NCBI RefSeq assembly: GCF_014640255.1
Contig: NZ_BMGP01000005.1
Coordinates: forward strand, 294,880 to 358,879
From: Subtercola lobariae
GTDB lineage: Bacteria; Actinomycetota; Actinomycetes; Actinomycetales; Microbacteriaceae
DNA: 64,000 bases
Direction: 5' to 3'
Below the pieces are notes generated by a model that did no database searches, was not told where the DNA came from, and was given only the letters and a program-made list of their open reading frames with translations. The stretch's first letter is position 1. Each line of letters begins with the position of its first letter. Shown one piece after another: positions 8,117-17,080 of this stretch. Both the position numbers and the translations under genes were made by a program.

Positions 8117-8153
8117 GGCACTGCACGGCACGGCACGGCACTGCACGGCACGG
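8117..8153. repeat. 20-bp tandem repeat, intergenic
   Basis: GGCACTGCACGGCACGG occurs at 8117-8133 and 8137-8153, with extra CGGCA pentamers between. It lies in the same intergenic gap as the nested inverted repeats. Confidence 0.8.
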
Positions 8154-8225
8154 GCCGAGAGCCGGGGCCCAGCGGCGGCGCGCGAGTAGGGGCGGGCGCA
8201 AGCGGCGTGGGCGGCGGCTAGAGCG

Positions 8226-9638
8226 TCAGACAGTGACGTCGTGCCGCCAGGCCGCCGGGCCCTGCGAGCCGGCGCGGTACGACTCGAGCGGCACCTCGTT
8301 CTTCTGCCAAGCGTTCAGCACGGGCGCCACGATGCGCCAGCACTGCTCGGCCACGTCACCGCGAATAGAGAGCGTCGGGTCGTTGCCGAGTACCCCGCGC
8401 ATCACTTCGCCGTATGCCGTCACGGGGCTGTCTTCGAGGGTCGTGCCGAGGTCGTGGCGTTCGAGCCCGAACGGGTCGCCGTCGCCGTTCATGGTGAGTT
8501 CGAGCGTGAGCGACGAGGGGCGAAGGCCCACCACGATGCGCTCCGGCGACTCCACGCCCTTCAGCCCGCGCGGCACGAACCCGACGGGCTTGAGCGTCAG
8601 AATGACCTCTTTGCGCGGAACGCCGATGGCCTTTCCACTGCGCAAGACGAACGGCACCCCTGCCCAGCGCCGCGTATTCACCTCGACCACCATCTCGGCG
8701 AGCGTCTCAGTGTCGAGCGACTTGTCGACGCCCTTCTCTGAGGTGTAGCCGGGCATCGTGCGGGTTCCCACGGTACCGGCGGCGTAGCGAGCGCGCCGGC
8801 TCGGGGCATCCGTACCGCCCAGCACGGGCTCACCTGACCACACCTGCGTCGCCCGCAGCACCTGCGCGGTCGCGGCCCGAAAGTCGACCGGGTCGATGCT
8901 GGTCGGCGCCTCCATCGCGACGATCGACAGCACCTGCAACAGATGCGACTGCAGCATGTCTTTGAGGGCACCCGAATGGTCGTAATAGCCGGCACGACCT
9001 TCGAGCCCGAGGTCTTCGTCGTAGATGATCTCGACCTTCTCGACGTTGTCGGCGTTCCACGTCGGCTCGATGAGCCGGTTCACAAACCGCAGGCCCAAGA
9101 TGTTCAAGACCGTGGCCATACCCAAGAAGTGGTCGACTCGGTGAATCTGCTCTTCGGGCACGACCTTCAGCAGATGCCGGTTGAGCGTCGCCGCGCTGCG
9201 CGAATCGGAGCCGAACGGCTTCTCGAGGGCCAGCACCGTTCCGGGCGGCAGCTCGACCGTGGCGAGCGTCTTGGCGACTTCGGCCACGATCGCGGGCGGC
9301 AGGGCGAAGTAGATCACGAGCTCGCCGTCGATGTCGGTGAGGATGCGCGAGAGATCGTCGTGCGATGTCGGGTCGGCGACCACGTACGTAGCGCCCGTGA
9401 CCAGGTCTTTTGCGGCCTGCCCTTTCGCCTTCACCCCATCGAACGCCGTGCGAACGGTCGCCTGCCACTCGGCGTCGCTCTTCGGCGACCGACCGGAGCC
9501 GAGAATGCGCAGCCCCTTCACGAGAGCGGCGTCGCTGGCAATTCCCCCCGCGATGAGGCTGCCGAGCCCTGGAAGCAGCAATCGCTCGGTCAGGTCTCCG
9601 CTGGCACCGAGAATAAGCAGGGTCTTCACCGTTGTCAT
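8226..9638 (-). CDS. Divergent glucose-6-phosphate 1-dehydrogenase
   Basis: 470 residues with both G6PD domains: a Rossmann NADP domain starting LLILGASGDL (residues 7-16) and the C-terminal substrate domain. Conserved EKPFG (K140), RVDHFLG (D169, H170) and QSHLLQ with the catalytic His (H232) are present. However, the canonical DHYLGKE lysine is replaced (GMA at 173-175), and the first loop reads GDLTERLL instead of GDLxxRKL. The protein is therefore a divergent paralogue; it may use another sugar phosphate or have reduced activity. The ATG at 9638 is used; upstream codons are non-conserved. No other pentose-phosphate genes are adjacent. Confidence 0.82.
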   Translation of the reverse strand: MTTVKTLLILGASGDLTERLLLPGLGSLIAGGIASDAALVKGLRILGSGRSPKSDAEWQATVRTAFDGVKAKGQAAKDLVTGATYVVADPTSHDDLSRILTDIDGELVIYFALPPAIVAEVAKTLATVELPPGTVLALEKPFGSDSRSAATLNRHLLKVVPEEQIHRVDHFLGMATVLNILGLRFVNRLIEPTWNADNVEKVEIIYDEDLGLEGRAGYYDHSGALKDMLQSHLLQVLSIVAMEAPTSIDPVDFRAATAQVLRATQVWSGEPVLGGTDAPSRRARYAAGTVGTRTMPGYTSEKGVDKSLDTETLAEMVVEVNTRRWAGVPFVLRSGKAIGVPRKEVILTLKPVGFVPRGLKGVESPERIVVGLRPSSLTLELTMNGDGDPFGLERHDLGTTLEDSPVTAYGEVMRGVLGNDPTLSIRGDVAEQCWRIVAPVLNAWQKNEVPLESYRAGSQGPAAWRHDVTV

Positions 9639-9735
9639 ACCTCTGAGCGTACTTCTGTGCGGGCAGTGGAGGCACGGGTCTGGCGAACCCCGCAGCATCC
9701 GTTATTCTGAACCTCGGTTCGTCGAGCCACGAGCC

Positions 9736-10800
9736 ATGGGGGGAAGCGTGGACACACCGTCGTCAGGGCCGACCAAGCGCTCGAAAGTCATCGGGCTTTC
9801 TGTCTTCGCTGCCGTCGCCGCCCTGCTCATGGCAACCGGAATCGTGGTGCAGGTGCAGCACGACACCGCCCAGCACGACGCAGCGGTGACCGTCGCAGTT
9901 CAGGCCACCGACGAGCTCGCGGCTGCGACCTCCGCTCGGGATGCCGCACTCGACTCCCTGCGCGCGACCACGGTCGCTGCCTCGACGTTCCAGACCGCCG
10001 TAACTGCCTCGCTCGCCGAGACCGACGGCTTCGTCGACCCGGATGCCCGCACCGCCCTCACCGCGGCCGAGCCCGCCCTTGCCACCGAGCAGACGACCGC
10101 CGTCGCGCTGCTGCCTGCAGACACCTCAGCCGCCTCCACTGCAACGACTGCCTCAACCACCACGGTGTCGTCGGTAAAGACACCCGACCTCGACGCACTC
10201 TCGACCGGTGATCTCTCGTCATACACGGCCACGACTCGTGGCAGCATCGCAGCAGTCAATGCGAAGGCGACGACGTACGACACCGAACGCATCAACCTGG
10301 TTTCGGCTATGCACGACAGCGAGATCGTGCTGCTTCGCGAGGCCGCATCGGTCGCATCGCAGGGCGCCACAATCGTGGCGGCGACCCAGAGCGCCGACCA
10401 GCCGTCGAAAGACGCCCTCACCGCTTCGATCTCAGCGGTCGCGGCCGCAGTCGCCGCCCCGACCGCCTTCAACGCCGCCGGATCGAGCACCCTGACCACC
10501 GCGCTCAGCAGCTACGTTTCGGCAGCGAAGGCCGCGCAATCGAACGAGGCTGCCGCCGAAGCAGCGAAGGCGAAAGCCGAGGCCGCTGCCGAAGCAGCGC
10601 GCGAGGCGGCACAAAATAGCTCGTCGTCGTCGTCGAGCTCGGGTTCATCGGGTTCTGGCACCGGTGGGTTGGTAGCAGTCGACCCAGCAATCCTTGCTGC
10701 GCAACTAGCGAAGTTCGAACAGGCGACGATTGACAATATGCACGCCAGCAACATTGCGGCCGGCAACTGCGTCATCTTTCCCTCGTGGTGCGGGTATTAG
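9736..10800 (+). CDS. Membrane-anchored extracytoplasmic hypothetical protein, coiled coil
   Basis: 354 residues. One N-terminal membrane helix (VIGLSVFAAVAALLMATGIV, about residues 19-38) follows a short positive tail. A long Ala/Thr-rich, probably helical ectodomain then extends to about residue 285 and ends in AAEAAKAKAEAAAEAAREAA. A Ser/Gly linker (about 295-310) leads to a small conserved-looking tail with two cysteines (GNCVIFPSWCGY). I do not recognise the family; the layout resembles Microbacteriaceae exported proteins of unknown role. ATG 9736 is used; GTG 9748 is possible. It diverges from the glucose-6-phosphate dehydrogenase-like gene. Confidence 0.65.
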   Translation: MGGSVDTPSSGPTKRSKVIGLSVFAAVAALLMATGIVVQVQHDTAQHDAAVTVAVQATDELAAATSARDAALDSLRATTVAASTFQTAVTASLAETDGFVDPDARTALTAAEPALATEQTTAVALLPADTSAASTATTASTTTVSSVKTPDLDALSTGDLSSYTATTRGSIAAVNAKATTYDTERINLVSAMHDSEIVLLREAASVASQGATIVAATQSADQPSKDALTASISAVAAAVAAPTAFNAAGSSTLTTALSSYVSAAKAAQSNEAAAEAAKAKAEAAAEAAREAAQNSSSSSSSSGSSGSGTGGLVAVDPAILAAQLAKFEQATIDNMHASNIAAGNCVIFPSWCGY

Positions 10801-10871
10801 CTCAGTCGTGCGGCCAGCAGGCGTATCGTTTCGAACGGAATTTGTTCACCTCCGATTCGATTGAGGTTTTC

Positions 10872-12566
10872 ATGAGCATCACTGTCGACACTGACGTCGT
10901 TCATCACGGCAACACCGACTACGACCCGAGCGCCTTTCGAAACGTGTTCGAGCACAACTTCACGTTCGCCTCTGCGGTCGAACGCAACACCCATCGTTTC
11001 GCGAACCGGCCAGCGATCTCAGACCCGTCGACCGGCCGCAGCTACACCTACCGCGAACTCGGCGAGGTCACTGGCGCTCTCGTCGCCGGTCTCGCCCAGC
11101 AGGGCATCGGGGTGGGCGATGTGGTCGCCTACCAGCTGATGAACCGGCCCGAGTTCGCATTTCTGTATGTGGCCGCCCAGGGGCTTCGAGCGGTGAGCTC
11201 GCCGATGAACTTTCGCCTCGCCCCCGCCGAGACCGCGCACATACTGAACGACTCAGAACCCGCGATCTTCGTCTACGAGACCTGGGCGACGGCCGAGGTG
11301 AGCACCGCGCTGAGCCTTGCGCGCCACCAGCCCCGACTACTCGTTGCCGTGGGCGACGGCGATGTGGTGCCGGGTTCGCTGCGGTTCGACGAACTGCTCG
11401 TCGTGGGCGCACCGACGTTCCGCGCGCCGGCAGATGCCACCGTGTGGGATGAGACGAGCCGCCTCTACACGTCAGGCACCACCGGTATGCCGAAAGCTGT
11501 GCCGCTGACGAGTCTCAACGAGGTGCTCACCGCGCATGACGCGATCATCCACTTTCCCCTCGGCCCCACCGACAAGACCATGAACATGTCGCCGTGGTTT
11601 CACCGTGGCGGCAACTACTGCGCGGGCCCGAACTCGATCTTCTACGTGGGCGCCGAGGCGGTGTGCTTGCAGCAGTTCACGCCCGACGCCGTGCTCGACG
11701 CGGTGCAGAACTCCAAGCTGACCTACGTCATCGGTGCCCCGACGAACCTCGAGCGCCTCGCCGACGAGCAAGAGGCGAACCCCCGCGACCTCAGTTCGCT
11801 CAGCGGCATCGTGACCATGGGTGCCCCGCTCGACCGCGCCGCGGCCCTGCGTTATCAGCGCGTGCTGACGAAGCGCATCGCGAACGGCTACGGCACCACC
11901 GAGGCGTTCTGGAACACCTATTTGCGCCCCGAAGACCTGCCCGACGCCGCAGGCGCCGCCGGCCGCGCCTGCCTCGACGACGACGTTGCCGTCGTGAAGG
12001 TCTATGCCGATCACCTCGCTGCACCAGACGACTTCGCCGACAAGAACTCGCACGAAATCGGCGAGGTCATCATGCGCACGGTGAAAAGCGGTTACGCCTA
12101 CCGCAACAACCCCGAAGAAGAGGCCGAGAAGTTTCACGACGGCTGGATCTACCCGGGCGACCTCGCCAGCTGGAACGAGAACGAGATAGTCACCATCATC
12201 GGCCGCAAAGACGACATGATCATCTCGGGCGGCGAGAACGTGCATCCGGTGCAGGTCGAAGAGGTGCTGGCCGGGCATCCCGATGTCGCCGACAGCATCG
12301 TGGTGGGCCTGCCCGACGAGCAGTGGGGCGAAGTGGTCGTTGCGTACATTCAGCCGAGAGAGGGGCGGATGCTCGACCGAGCAACCGCGGCGAAACAGCT
12401 CGAAGACTTCACCCGCGAGAGCGTCGCGCTGGCCGGCTACAAGCGCCCCCGGCGCTACACCTTCGTGACGGAGCTGCCCTACACAGCCACCGGCAAGAAG
12501 CAGCACTTCGTTCTGAAGAAGCAAGCCCCGGCCGACGATGCGGCCGGCAGGTTTATCACGCCGTAG
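10872..12566 (+). CDS. Class I adenylate-forming acyl-CoA synthetase
   Basis: 564 residues of the ANL superfamily. The phosphate loop is LYTSGTTGMPKAVPL, the motif after the first half is NGYGTTEAFWNTY, the hinge region WIYPGDLASW leads to IIGRKDDMIISGGENVHPVQVEEV, and the catalytic lysine is in PYTATGKKQHF near the C-terminus. These enzymes activate a carboxylic acid with ATP and transfer it to CoA. Length and motifs fit medium- or long-chain or aromatic acid ligases; the substrate is not readable. ATG 10872 is chosen because the upstream part of the frame is not conserved. The MFS exporter gene starts 96 bp downstream on the same strand. Confidence 0.88.
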   Translation: MSITVDTDVVHHGNTDYDPSAFRNVFEHNFTFASAVERNTHRFANRPAISDPSTGRSYTYRELGEVTGALVAGLAQQGIGVGDVVAYQLMNRPEFAFLYVAAQGLRAVSSPMNFRLAPAETAHILNDSEPAIFVYETWATAEVSTALSLARHQPRLLVAVGDGDVVPGSLRFDELLVVGAPTFRAPADATVWDETSRLYTSGTTGMPKAVPLTSLNEVLTAHDAIIHFPLGPTDKTMNMSPWFHRGGNYCAGPNSIFYVGAEAVCLQQFTPDAVLDAVQNSKLTYVIGAPTNLERLADEQEANPRDLSSLSGIVTMGAPLDRAAALRYQRVLTKRIANGYGTTEAFWNTYLRPEDLPDAAGAAGRACLDDDVAVVKVYADHLAAPDDFADKNSHEIGEVIMRTVKSGYAYRNNPEEEAEKFHDGWIYPGDLASWNENEIVTIIGRKDDMIISGGENVHPVQVEEVLAGHPDVADSIVVGLPDEQWGEVVVAYIQPREGRMLDRATAAKQLEDFTRESVALAGYKRPRRYTFVTELPYTATGKKQHFVLKKQAPADDAAGRFITP

Positions 12567-12662
12567 AGTTGACGGGGGTAGTTAGCGTTGCCGAACTAAC
12601 GCGCGAACACCCGCACCCCACAACCCCTGCCAAACCCCGCCGCCTCACCTCTGAAGGGCCCC

Positions 12663-14123
12663 GTGACGAAGGAACAGACCGAGAGCGTCAAGTCGGGCGT
12701 CGGTTTTCGCTCGGAACGCGGGCCTCTGCTCATCGCCCTGATGCTCTCTACCGGTCTGGTGGCCATCGACGCGACCATTCTGGCGACGTCGGTTCCGTCG
12801 ATCGTGGGCGATCTGGGTGACTTCTCGCAGTTTCCGTGGCTGTTCTCGATCTACCTGCTCGCGCAGGCGGTCTCGGTTCCGGTCTACGCCAAGCTCAGCG
12901 ACACCGTGGGGCGCAAGCCGCTGATTCTGTTCGGCATCGGTCTCTTTCTTGCCGGGTCGATTCTGTGCGGACTCGCCTGGAGCATGCCCGCGCTGATCGC
13001 CTTTCGGGTGATCCAGGGGCTCGGGGCCGGCGCGGTACAGCCCATGGCGGTCACCATCGCGGGCGACGTGTACACCGTGGCTGAACGCGCAAAAGTTCAG
13101 GGGTATCTGGCGAGCGTCTGGGCGATCTCCTCGGTCGCCGGGCCCGCGCTCGGCGGGCTGTTCTCCGAGTTTTTTTCGTGGCGGCTCATCTTCTTCGTGA
13201 ACGTTCCGCTGTGCATCCTGGCCGGCCTGATGATCATGCAGCGCTTTCACGAGAAGATCGAGAAACGCAAACATCACATCGACTATGCAGGATCGATCGT
13301 CTTGACTATCGCCCTGAGTTCACTGATTCTGGCGGTGCTCGAGGGGGGTCAGGCGTGGGCCTGGAACTCCCTCTACAGCTTCGCCGCGTTCGGGTTCGGC
13401 GCGGTGATGCTCGTGGTGTTCGTATTGGTCGAACGCCGTGCCGCCGAACCGGTGCTGCCGCTCTGGGTCTTCTCCCGGCGACTGCTGCTCACAACCACGC
13501 TGATGTCGCTCGGGGTCGGGGCGATTCTGCTCGGGGTGACCTCGTTCGTGCCGACCTATCTCGAGGGGGCGCTGCACATCACGCCGCTCATTTCGGGCCT
13601 TGCGGTCGCGGCGATCACCCTCGGCTGGCCCATCGCCGCGTCGCAGTCTGGCCGGTTCTATCTCACGATCGGGTTCAAGAGAACCATTCTCATCGGCCTG
13701 GGAATCGCGGTGCTCGGCACTCTCTCGCTGTGGCTTTCGGCACCGACTCCGAATCTGCTCCTCGTCACCGTGAGCTGTTTCATCGTCGGGCTCGGCCTCG
13801 GGCTCGTCGCCTCGCCTGGCCTCATCGCGGCACAGTCGAGTGTGCCCTGGGAAGAACGCGGAGTGGTGACCGGCACGAACTTCTTCGCCCGCTCCATCGG
13901 CAGCGCTGTGGGTGTCGCTATCTTCGGGGCGATCGCGAACAGCATCTACGCGTCGCACGCGGGTGGGCAGAACGACCCGGCCACCATCGCTCTGGCGACG
14001 GGCAGCGCGTTTCTCGCGGTACTGGTCTGCGCAGTTGCGATCGTCGTCGCCGCGTTCGCGATGCCGGATGCTCGGCTGCAGTCAGACGGCACAGTGGCGC
14101 TTTCGCCCGAACTCGGTGGTTAG
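12663..14123 (+). CDS. MFS exporter, DHA2 (EmrB/QacA-like) family
   Basis: 486 residues with about 14 transmembrane helices. Motif A is visible after helix 2 (KLSDTVGRKPLILFG). The helix-4 segment RVIQGLGAGAVQPMAVTIAGD and the helix-5 motif C region SSVAGPALGGLFSEFFSWRLIFFVNVP are typical of 14-helix drug:H+ antiporters. A GTG start at 12663 is used. The protein probably exports a hydrophobic or cationic compound. It lies downstream of an acyl-CoA synthetase, with no regulator immediately adjacent. Confidence 0.9.
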   Translation: MTKEQTESVKSGVGFRSERGPLLIALMLSTGLVAIDATILATSVPSIVGDLGDFSQFPWLFSIYLLAQAVSVPVYAKLSDTVGRKPLILFGIGLFLAGSILCGLAWSMPALIAFRVIQGLGAGAVQPMAVTIAGDVYTVAERAKVQGYLASVWAISSVAGPALGGLFSEFFSWRLIFFVNVPLCILAGLMIMQRFHEKIEKRKHHIDYAGSIVLTIALSSLILAVLEGGQAWAWNSLYSFAAFGFGAVMLVVFVLVERRAAEPVLPLWVFSRRLLLTTTLMSLGVGAILLGVTSFVPTYLEGALHITPLISGLAVAAITLGWPIAASQSGRFYLTIGFKRTILIGLGIAVLGTLSLWLSAPTPNLLLVTVSCFIVGLGLGLVASPGLIAAQSSVPWEERGVVTGTNFFARSIGSAVGVAIFGAIANSIYASHAGGQNDPATIALATGSAFLAVLVCAVAIVVAAFAMPDARLQSDGTVALSPELGG

Positions 14124-14132
14124 GCTCGTCAG

Positions 14133-14513
14133 TCAGAGTTCGTCGTCGTCGTCGTCGAGTTCTTCGCCCCGCGTCGGTGATTTCTTGGCGGCCTGGTCGG
14201 CTTTGTCACGCTCATGGCGGCTCGGAACCATCGACATGACGAACAGCAGCCAGAGCAGCGCGAAGATGATGAGCCCGGCGATGAGATCGCTGAGCTGAAA
14301 CGGGTAGAGGTGCCCATCGATCGATAGCACCAGTACGGTCTCGATCACCGCGAACGCTCCGAAGAACGCCGCGAGCACACCGCGCGTCAGTTTGATGCGG
14401 CGGCCTCTGCGGTGCATTTCGGTGCGCCTCAACTCCACCATCAACGCGAGCAGCAGCACGGGCAAGATCTGCGCGAGGGCGGTTGCCGTCGCCGAATCGA
14501 ACAGCCTGATCAT
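14133..14513 (-). CDS. Small multi-pass membrane protein, unknown
   Basis: 126 residues from the ATG at 14513 (an ATG at 14570 would add 19 less conserved residues). Three hydrophobic helices are visible: ATALAQILPVLLLALMVEL, GVLAAFFGAFAVIETVLVLS and LIAGLIIFALLWLLFVMSMV. They are separated by a basic loop (RRTEMHRRGRRIKL). The acidic tail EELDDDDDEL is encoded by a GTC/GAC-type trinucleotide run. The family is not recognised. It converges on the MFS gene. Confidence 0.6.
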   Translation of the reverse strand: MIRLFDSATATALAQILPVLLLALMVELRRTEMHRRGRRIKLTRGVLAAFFGAFAVIETVLVLSIDGHLYPFQLSDLIAGLIIFALLWLLFVMSMVPSRHERDKADQAAKKSPTRGEELDDDDDEL

Positions 14514-14584
14514 GAGTCGAGCGTAGTGGTTCACGCGCTGCCACTCGGACGTTGACGAGGCGCCGAGCATCCGGTATCGTTACA

Positions 14585-14607
14585 TTATTCAACAGATTCA
14601 TTGATAA
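14585..14607. promoter_or_regulatory. Imperfect palindrome upstream of ArsR gene
   Basis: TTATTCAA (14585-14592) and TTGATAA (14601-14607) form an AT-rich imperfect inverted repeat 16 bp before the ArsR start codon. Such sites usually bind ArsR/SmtB repressors, so autoregulation is plausible. Confidence 0.4.
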
Positions 14608-14622
14608 AGAGAATGGTTGATT

Positions 14623-15021
14623 ATGAACACTGAGAGCTCGCCGGCTCCGGATGCTCGCACCGAAGACGACCTCGACCGGGCCTTTCTGGCGCTGGCCGAC
14701 CCCGTCAGGCGCGCCATTGTCGCGCGGCTCTCGCGCGGCGAAGCCACGGTGAACGAACTCGCTGAGCCGTTCGCCATGACCAAGCAGGCCGTTTCGCGGC
14801 ACATTCAGGTGCTCGAAACGGCCGGGCTCATCACACGAACGCGCGACGGGCAACGCCGACCGTGCCACCTGCGGCCAGCAGCGCTCGAAGAACTCACGTC
14901 GTGGATCGATACGTATCGCCTCGAGGCCGAACGCCGATTTCGGCGGCTCGATAGTGTGCTCGAATCTCTGACCGCACCGTCGGCGCCAGTCTCTGCCGAA
15001 CAACCAGCCACCACCGAATAA
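14623..15021 (+). CDS. ArsR-family transcriptional regulator
   Basis: 132 residues with an ArsR-type winged helix: AFLALADPVRRAIVARLSRGEATVNELAEPF, then MTKQAVSRHIQVLETAGLI and RTRDGQRRPCHLRP. It has no metal-binding ELCV box and belongs to the metal-independent subgroup. That subgroup is commonly paired with SRPBCC proteins, exactly as here: the next gene starts 35 bp downstream. Start ATG 14623 (TTG 14617 is possible). The C-terminus ends in a short PATTE repeat whose DNA is duplicated into the intergenic gap. Confidence 0.85.
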   Translation: MNTESSPAPDARTEDDLDRAFLALADPVRRAIVARLSRGEATVNELAEPFAMTKQAVSRHIQVLETAGLITRTRDGQRRPCHLRPAALEELTSWIDTYRLEAERRFRRLDSVLESLTAPSAPVSAEQPATTE

Positions 15022-15036
15022 CCAGCCACCACCGAA
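15002..15036 (+). repeat. 17-bp direct repeat spanning a stop codon
   Basis: AACCAGCCACCACCGAA occurs at 15002-15018 and 15020-15036. The first copy encodes the end of the ArsR protein; the second lies between the stop codon and the SRPBCC gene. This suggests a small recent duplication. Confidence 0.8.
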
Positions 15037-15056
15037 CAATCGAAGGAGAAGGAATC

Positions 15057-15545
15057 ATGACCAACCCCACTACCCTCACCGCGACGCCTGGGCTGCCCTA
15101 CGTCGACACCGTTCGCGAATTCGAGGCGACCCCCGAACAGCTCTTTCGGGCGCAGACCGACCCCGACCTCGTTGCCCAGTGGCTCGGGCCACGCGAGCTC
15201 GAGATGACGGTGCTCGAATACGACGTGCGCCCGGGCGGCTCGTACCGTTACATTCATACCGACCCGGCCTCGGGCACCGAGTACGTCTTTCGGGGTGTCT
15301 TTCACACCGTGGAGAAAGCCACGCTGCTCATTCAGACCTTCGAGTGGGAGGGCGCGCCGGGCCAGGTATCGCTCGACACGTCGCGGTACGAAGACCTCGG
15401 CGGGCGCACGCGACTGCACCAACACTCGGTCTTTCCGAGCGTCGAGGTGCGCGACGCCATGGTGTCAAGCGGCATGGAGCGCGGCGTCGTCGACTCGATG
15501 AACCGTCTCGACGAGCTGCTGGCCGGCGCAGGTTTGCCGAGGTAG
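15057..15545 (+). CDS. SRPBCC/AHSA1-family (START-like) protein
   Basis: 162 residues of the Aha1-C/SRPBCC fold: the strand VDTVREFEATPEQLFRAQTD, the characteristic LVAQWLGPRE, then VRPGGSYRYIHTDP and the final helix GMERGVVDSMNRLDELLA. The cavity binds hydrophobic ligands; the precise function is unknown. It is preceded by AAGGAGAAGG and follows the ArsR gene in a two-gene operon, an arrangement widespread in actinobacteria. The ArsR protein probably senses a ligand related to this protein's function. Confidence 0.87.
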   Translation: MTNPTTLTATPGLPYVDTVREFEATPEQLFRAQTDPDLVAQWLGPRELEMTVLEYDVRPGGSYRYIHTDPASGTEYVFRGVFHTVEKATLLIQTFEWEGAPGQVSLDTSRYEDLGGRTRLHQHSVFPSVEVRDAMVSSGMERGVVDSMNRLDELLAGAGLPR

Positions 15546-15578
15546 GGTGGTCGCAAGATCAGTGCAGATCGGAGAAAC

Positions 15579-16967
15579 GTGCAGAACCCGTATAGCGTGA
15601 CGCCCGCCGCGGTGCGGCATGCGGGTGAGATCGCATACGAAACACGCGTCGAAGCCGGCCTCTTCGTTCCCGGCGTTCGGCCCCTCGTCGAGGAGTCGTG
15701 GCAGCGTTCGCTCGAGCTGCACCTCGACCCCGACCGCATCGTTCCGAGCTTCGATCTCGACGATGAGGGGTTACGCGAGTATCGCAGGGAGCATCCGCTT
15801 TCGCTGGTGCTGCCGGTCATCCATCGCCTGCTCATTCAGCACACCTTCGACACCGGGCTGATCATCGCGGTGGGCGACCAAGCCGGTCGCCTGCTCTGGA
15901 TCGACGGCGACCGCGAGTCACGACGCACGGCGGAGGGCATGCTCTTCGTCGAGGGCGCAAACTGGTCTGAAAAGTCGGTGGGCACGAGCGCGCCAGGCAC
16001 TGCGCTGGCGCTCGACCACGGTATTCAGATCGGCGGCGCCGAACACTTCTACCGCATCGTGCACCCGTGGAGCTGCACAGCCGTGCCAGTGCACGACCCC
16101 GCAACCGGCGATATTCTCGGCGTCGTCGACATCACCGGGGGCGACAATGCCGTTCTGCCGACCACCCTCCCGCTGCTCGAAGCTGCGGTCGCAGCGGCAG
16201 AGGCTGAGCTGCGCATCCATCAGCTCACCGCGCGCGAGCATACGCGCGCCGCCCCTCGAGTGATCACCCTGCAGAGCCCGGTTCGTGTTGTGTCGAACCG
16301 GCCGCCTTCTCGGGCGCGAGGCAGTTCGGCGGCTGAACCGCAGTCTCAACCGTCGACGGATGCCCTGCAGCTCTCAGTGCTGGGCCGCGAACTCGGGCGG
16401 CTGACCTCGGGCTCTCGTGTCATCGAACTCAGCGCGCGGCACTCGGAGATACTCACGCTGCTCGCCTGGCACCGACACGGGCTCTCTGCCGAGCAGCTCG
16501 CCGACAAGCTCTACTCGGGCGCGGGCGCCAATGCGCACTCGGTGGCCACGCTGCGTGCCGAGATGGTGCGGTTGCGCGCGGTTCTCGCCGACACGCAGAC
16601 CGGGCTACAGCTCTCGTCGCGCCCGTATCGGCTGAGCGGCCCGCTCGACCTCGATGCGCATCGCGTGCTCGCGTTTCTCGAACGCGGGGCGCACCGGGTG
16701 GCGCTGGCTGCCTACTCTGGCCCGGTGCTGCTCGGCTCCGCCGCTCCGGGAATCGTCGAAATTCGGGCCGAGGTGAGCAGCAACGTTCGCGAGTCACTGC
16801 TGAGCGACGGGTCGGTCGAGGTTCTGCTCGACTACACCCGCAGCGACGAGTGCGCTTACGACCGCGAGGTGTGGGTGCAGTGCCTGCAGCGGCTGCCGGC
16901 GAGATCGCCGAAACGGGCATCCGTGGTCGCCCGCATCGAACGCATCGACGCCGAGCTGGCGCGCTAA
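15579..16967 (+). CDS. GAF-domain transcriptional regulator of the aldehyde dehydrogenase operon
   Basis: 462 residues from a GTG preceded by GGAG. An N-terminal segment VRPLVEESWQRSLELHLDP matches the start of AcoR-like regulators. A GAF domain follows (about 80-205; GRLLWIDGDRESR, VEGANWSEKSVGTSAPG, HPWSCTAVPVHDPATGDILG). After a disordered linker, the C-terminus (about 275-385) looks like a winged DNA-binding region (LTLLAWHRHGLSAEQLADKLY, SVATLRAEMVRLRAVL). No AAA sigma-54 domain is present. Homologues sit next to acetaldehyde dehydrogenase genes in actinobacteria, and here the enzyme starts 113 bp downstream. It probably senses an aldehyde or alcohol signal. Confidence 0.82.
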   Translation: MQNPYSVTPAAVRHAGEIAYETRVEAGLFVPGVRPLVEESWQRSLELHLDPDRIVPSFDLDDEGLREYRREHPLSLVLPVIHRLLIQHTFDTGLIIAVGDQAGRLLWIDGDRESRRTAEGMLFVEGANWSEKSVGTSAPGTALALDHGIQIGGAEHFYRIVHPWSCTAVPVHDPATGDILGVVDITGGDNAVLPTTLPLLEAAVAAAEAELRIHQLTAREHTRAAPRVITLQSPVRVVSNRPPSRARGSSAAEPQSQPSTDALQLSVLGRELGRLTSGSRVIELSARHSEILTLLAWHRHGLSAEQLADKLYSGAGANAHSVATLRAEMVRLRAVLADTQTGLQLSSRPYRLSGPLDLDAHRVLAFLERGAHRVALAAYSGPVLLGSAAPGIVEIRAEVSSNVRESLLSDGSVEVLLDYTRSDECAYDREVWVQCLQRLPARSPKRASVVARIERIDAELAR

Positions 16968-17080
16968 AGCGTTCGCGGCCGCAACTCGGTGCAACGTAGC
17001 CGCAACCGGGCTCGACGTACCGTGGTGCCAGGCGCCCGACGTGGGTGCCCCTCGACAACGACGTCTAAAGGATGAGACAC

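Noticed and set aside
7971-8201. N-terminal extension of the GlcG-like protein
   Set aside because: The open frame passes through inverted and tandem repeats and would add an Arg/Ala-rich segment not seen in DUF336 proteins.
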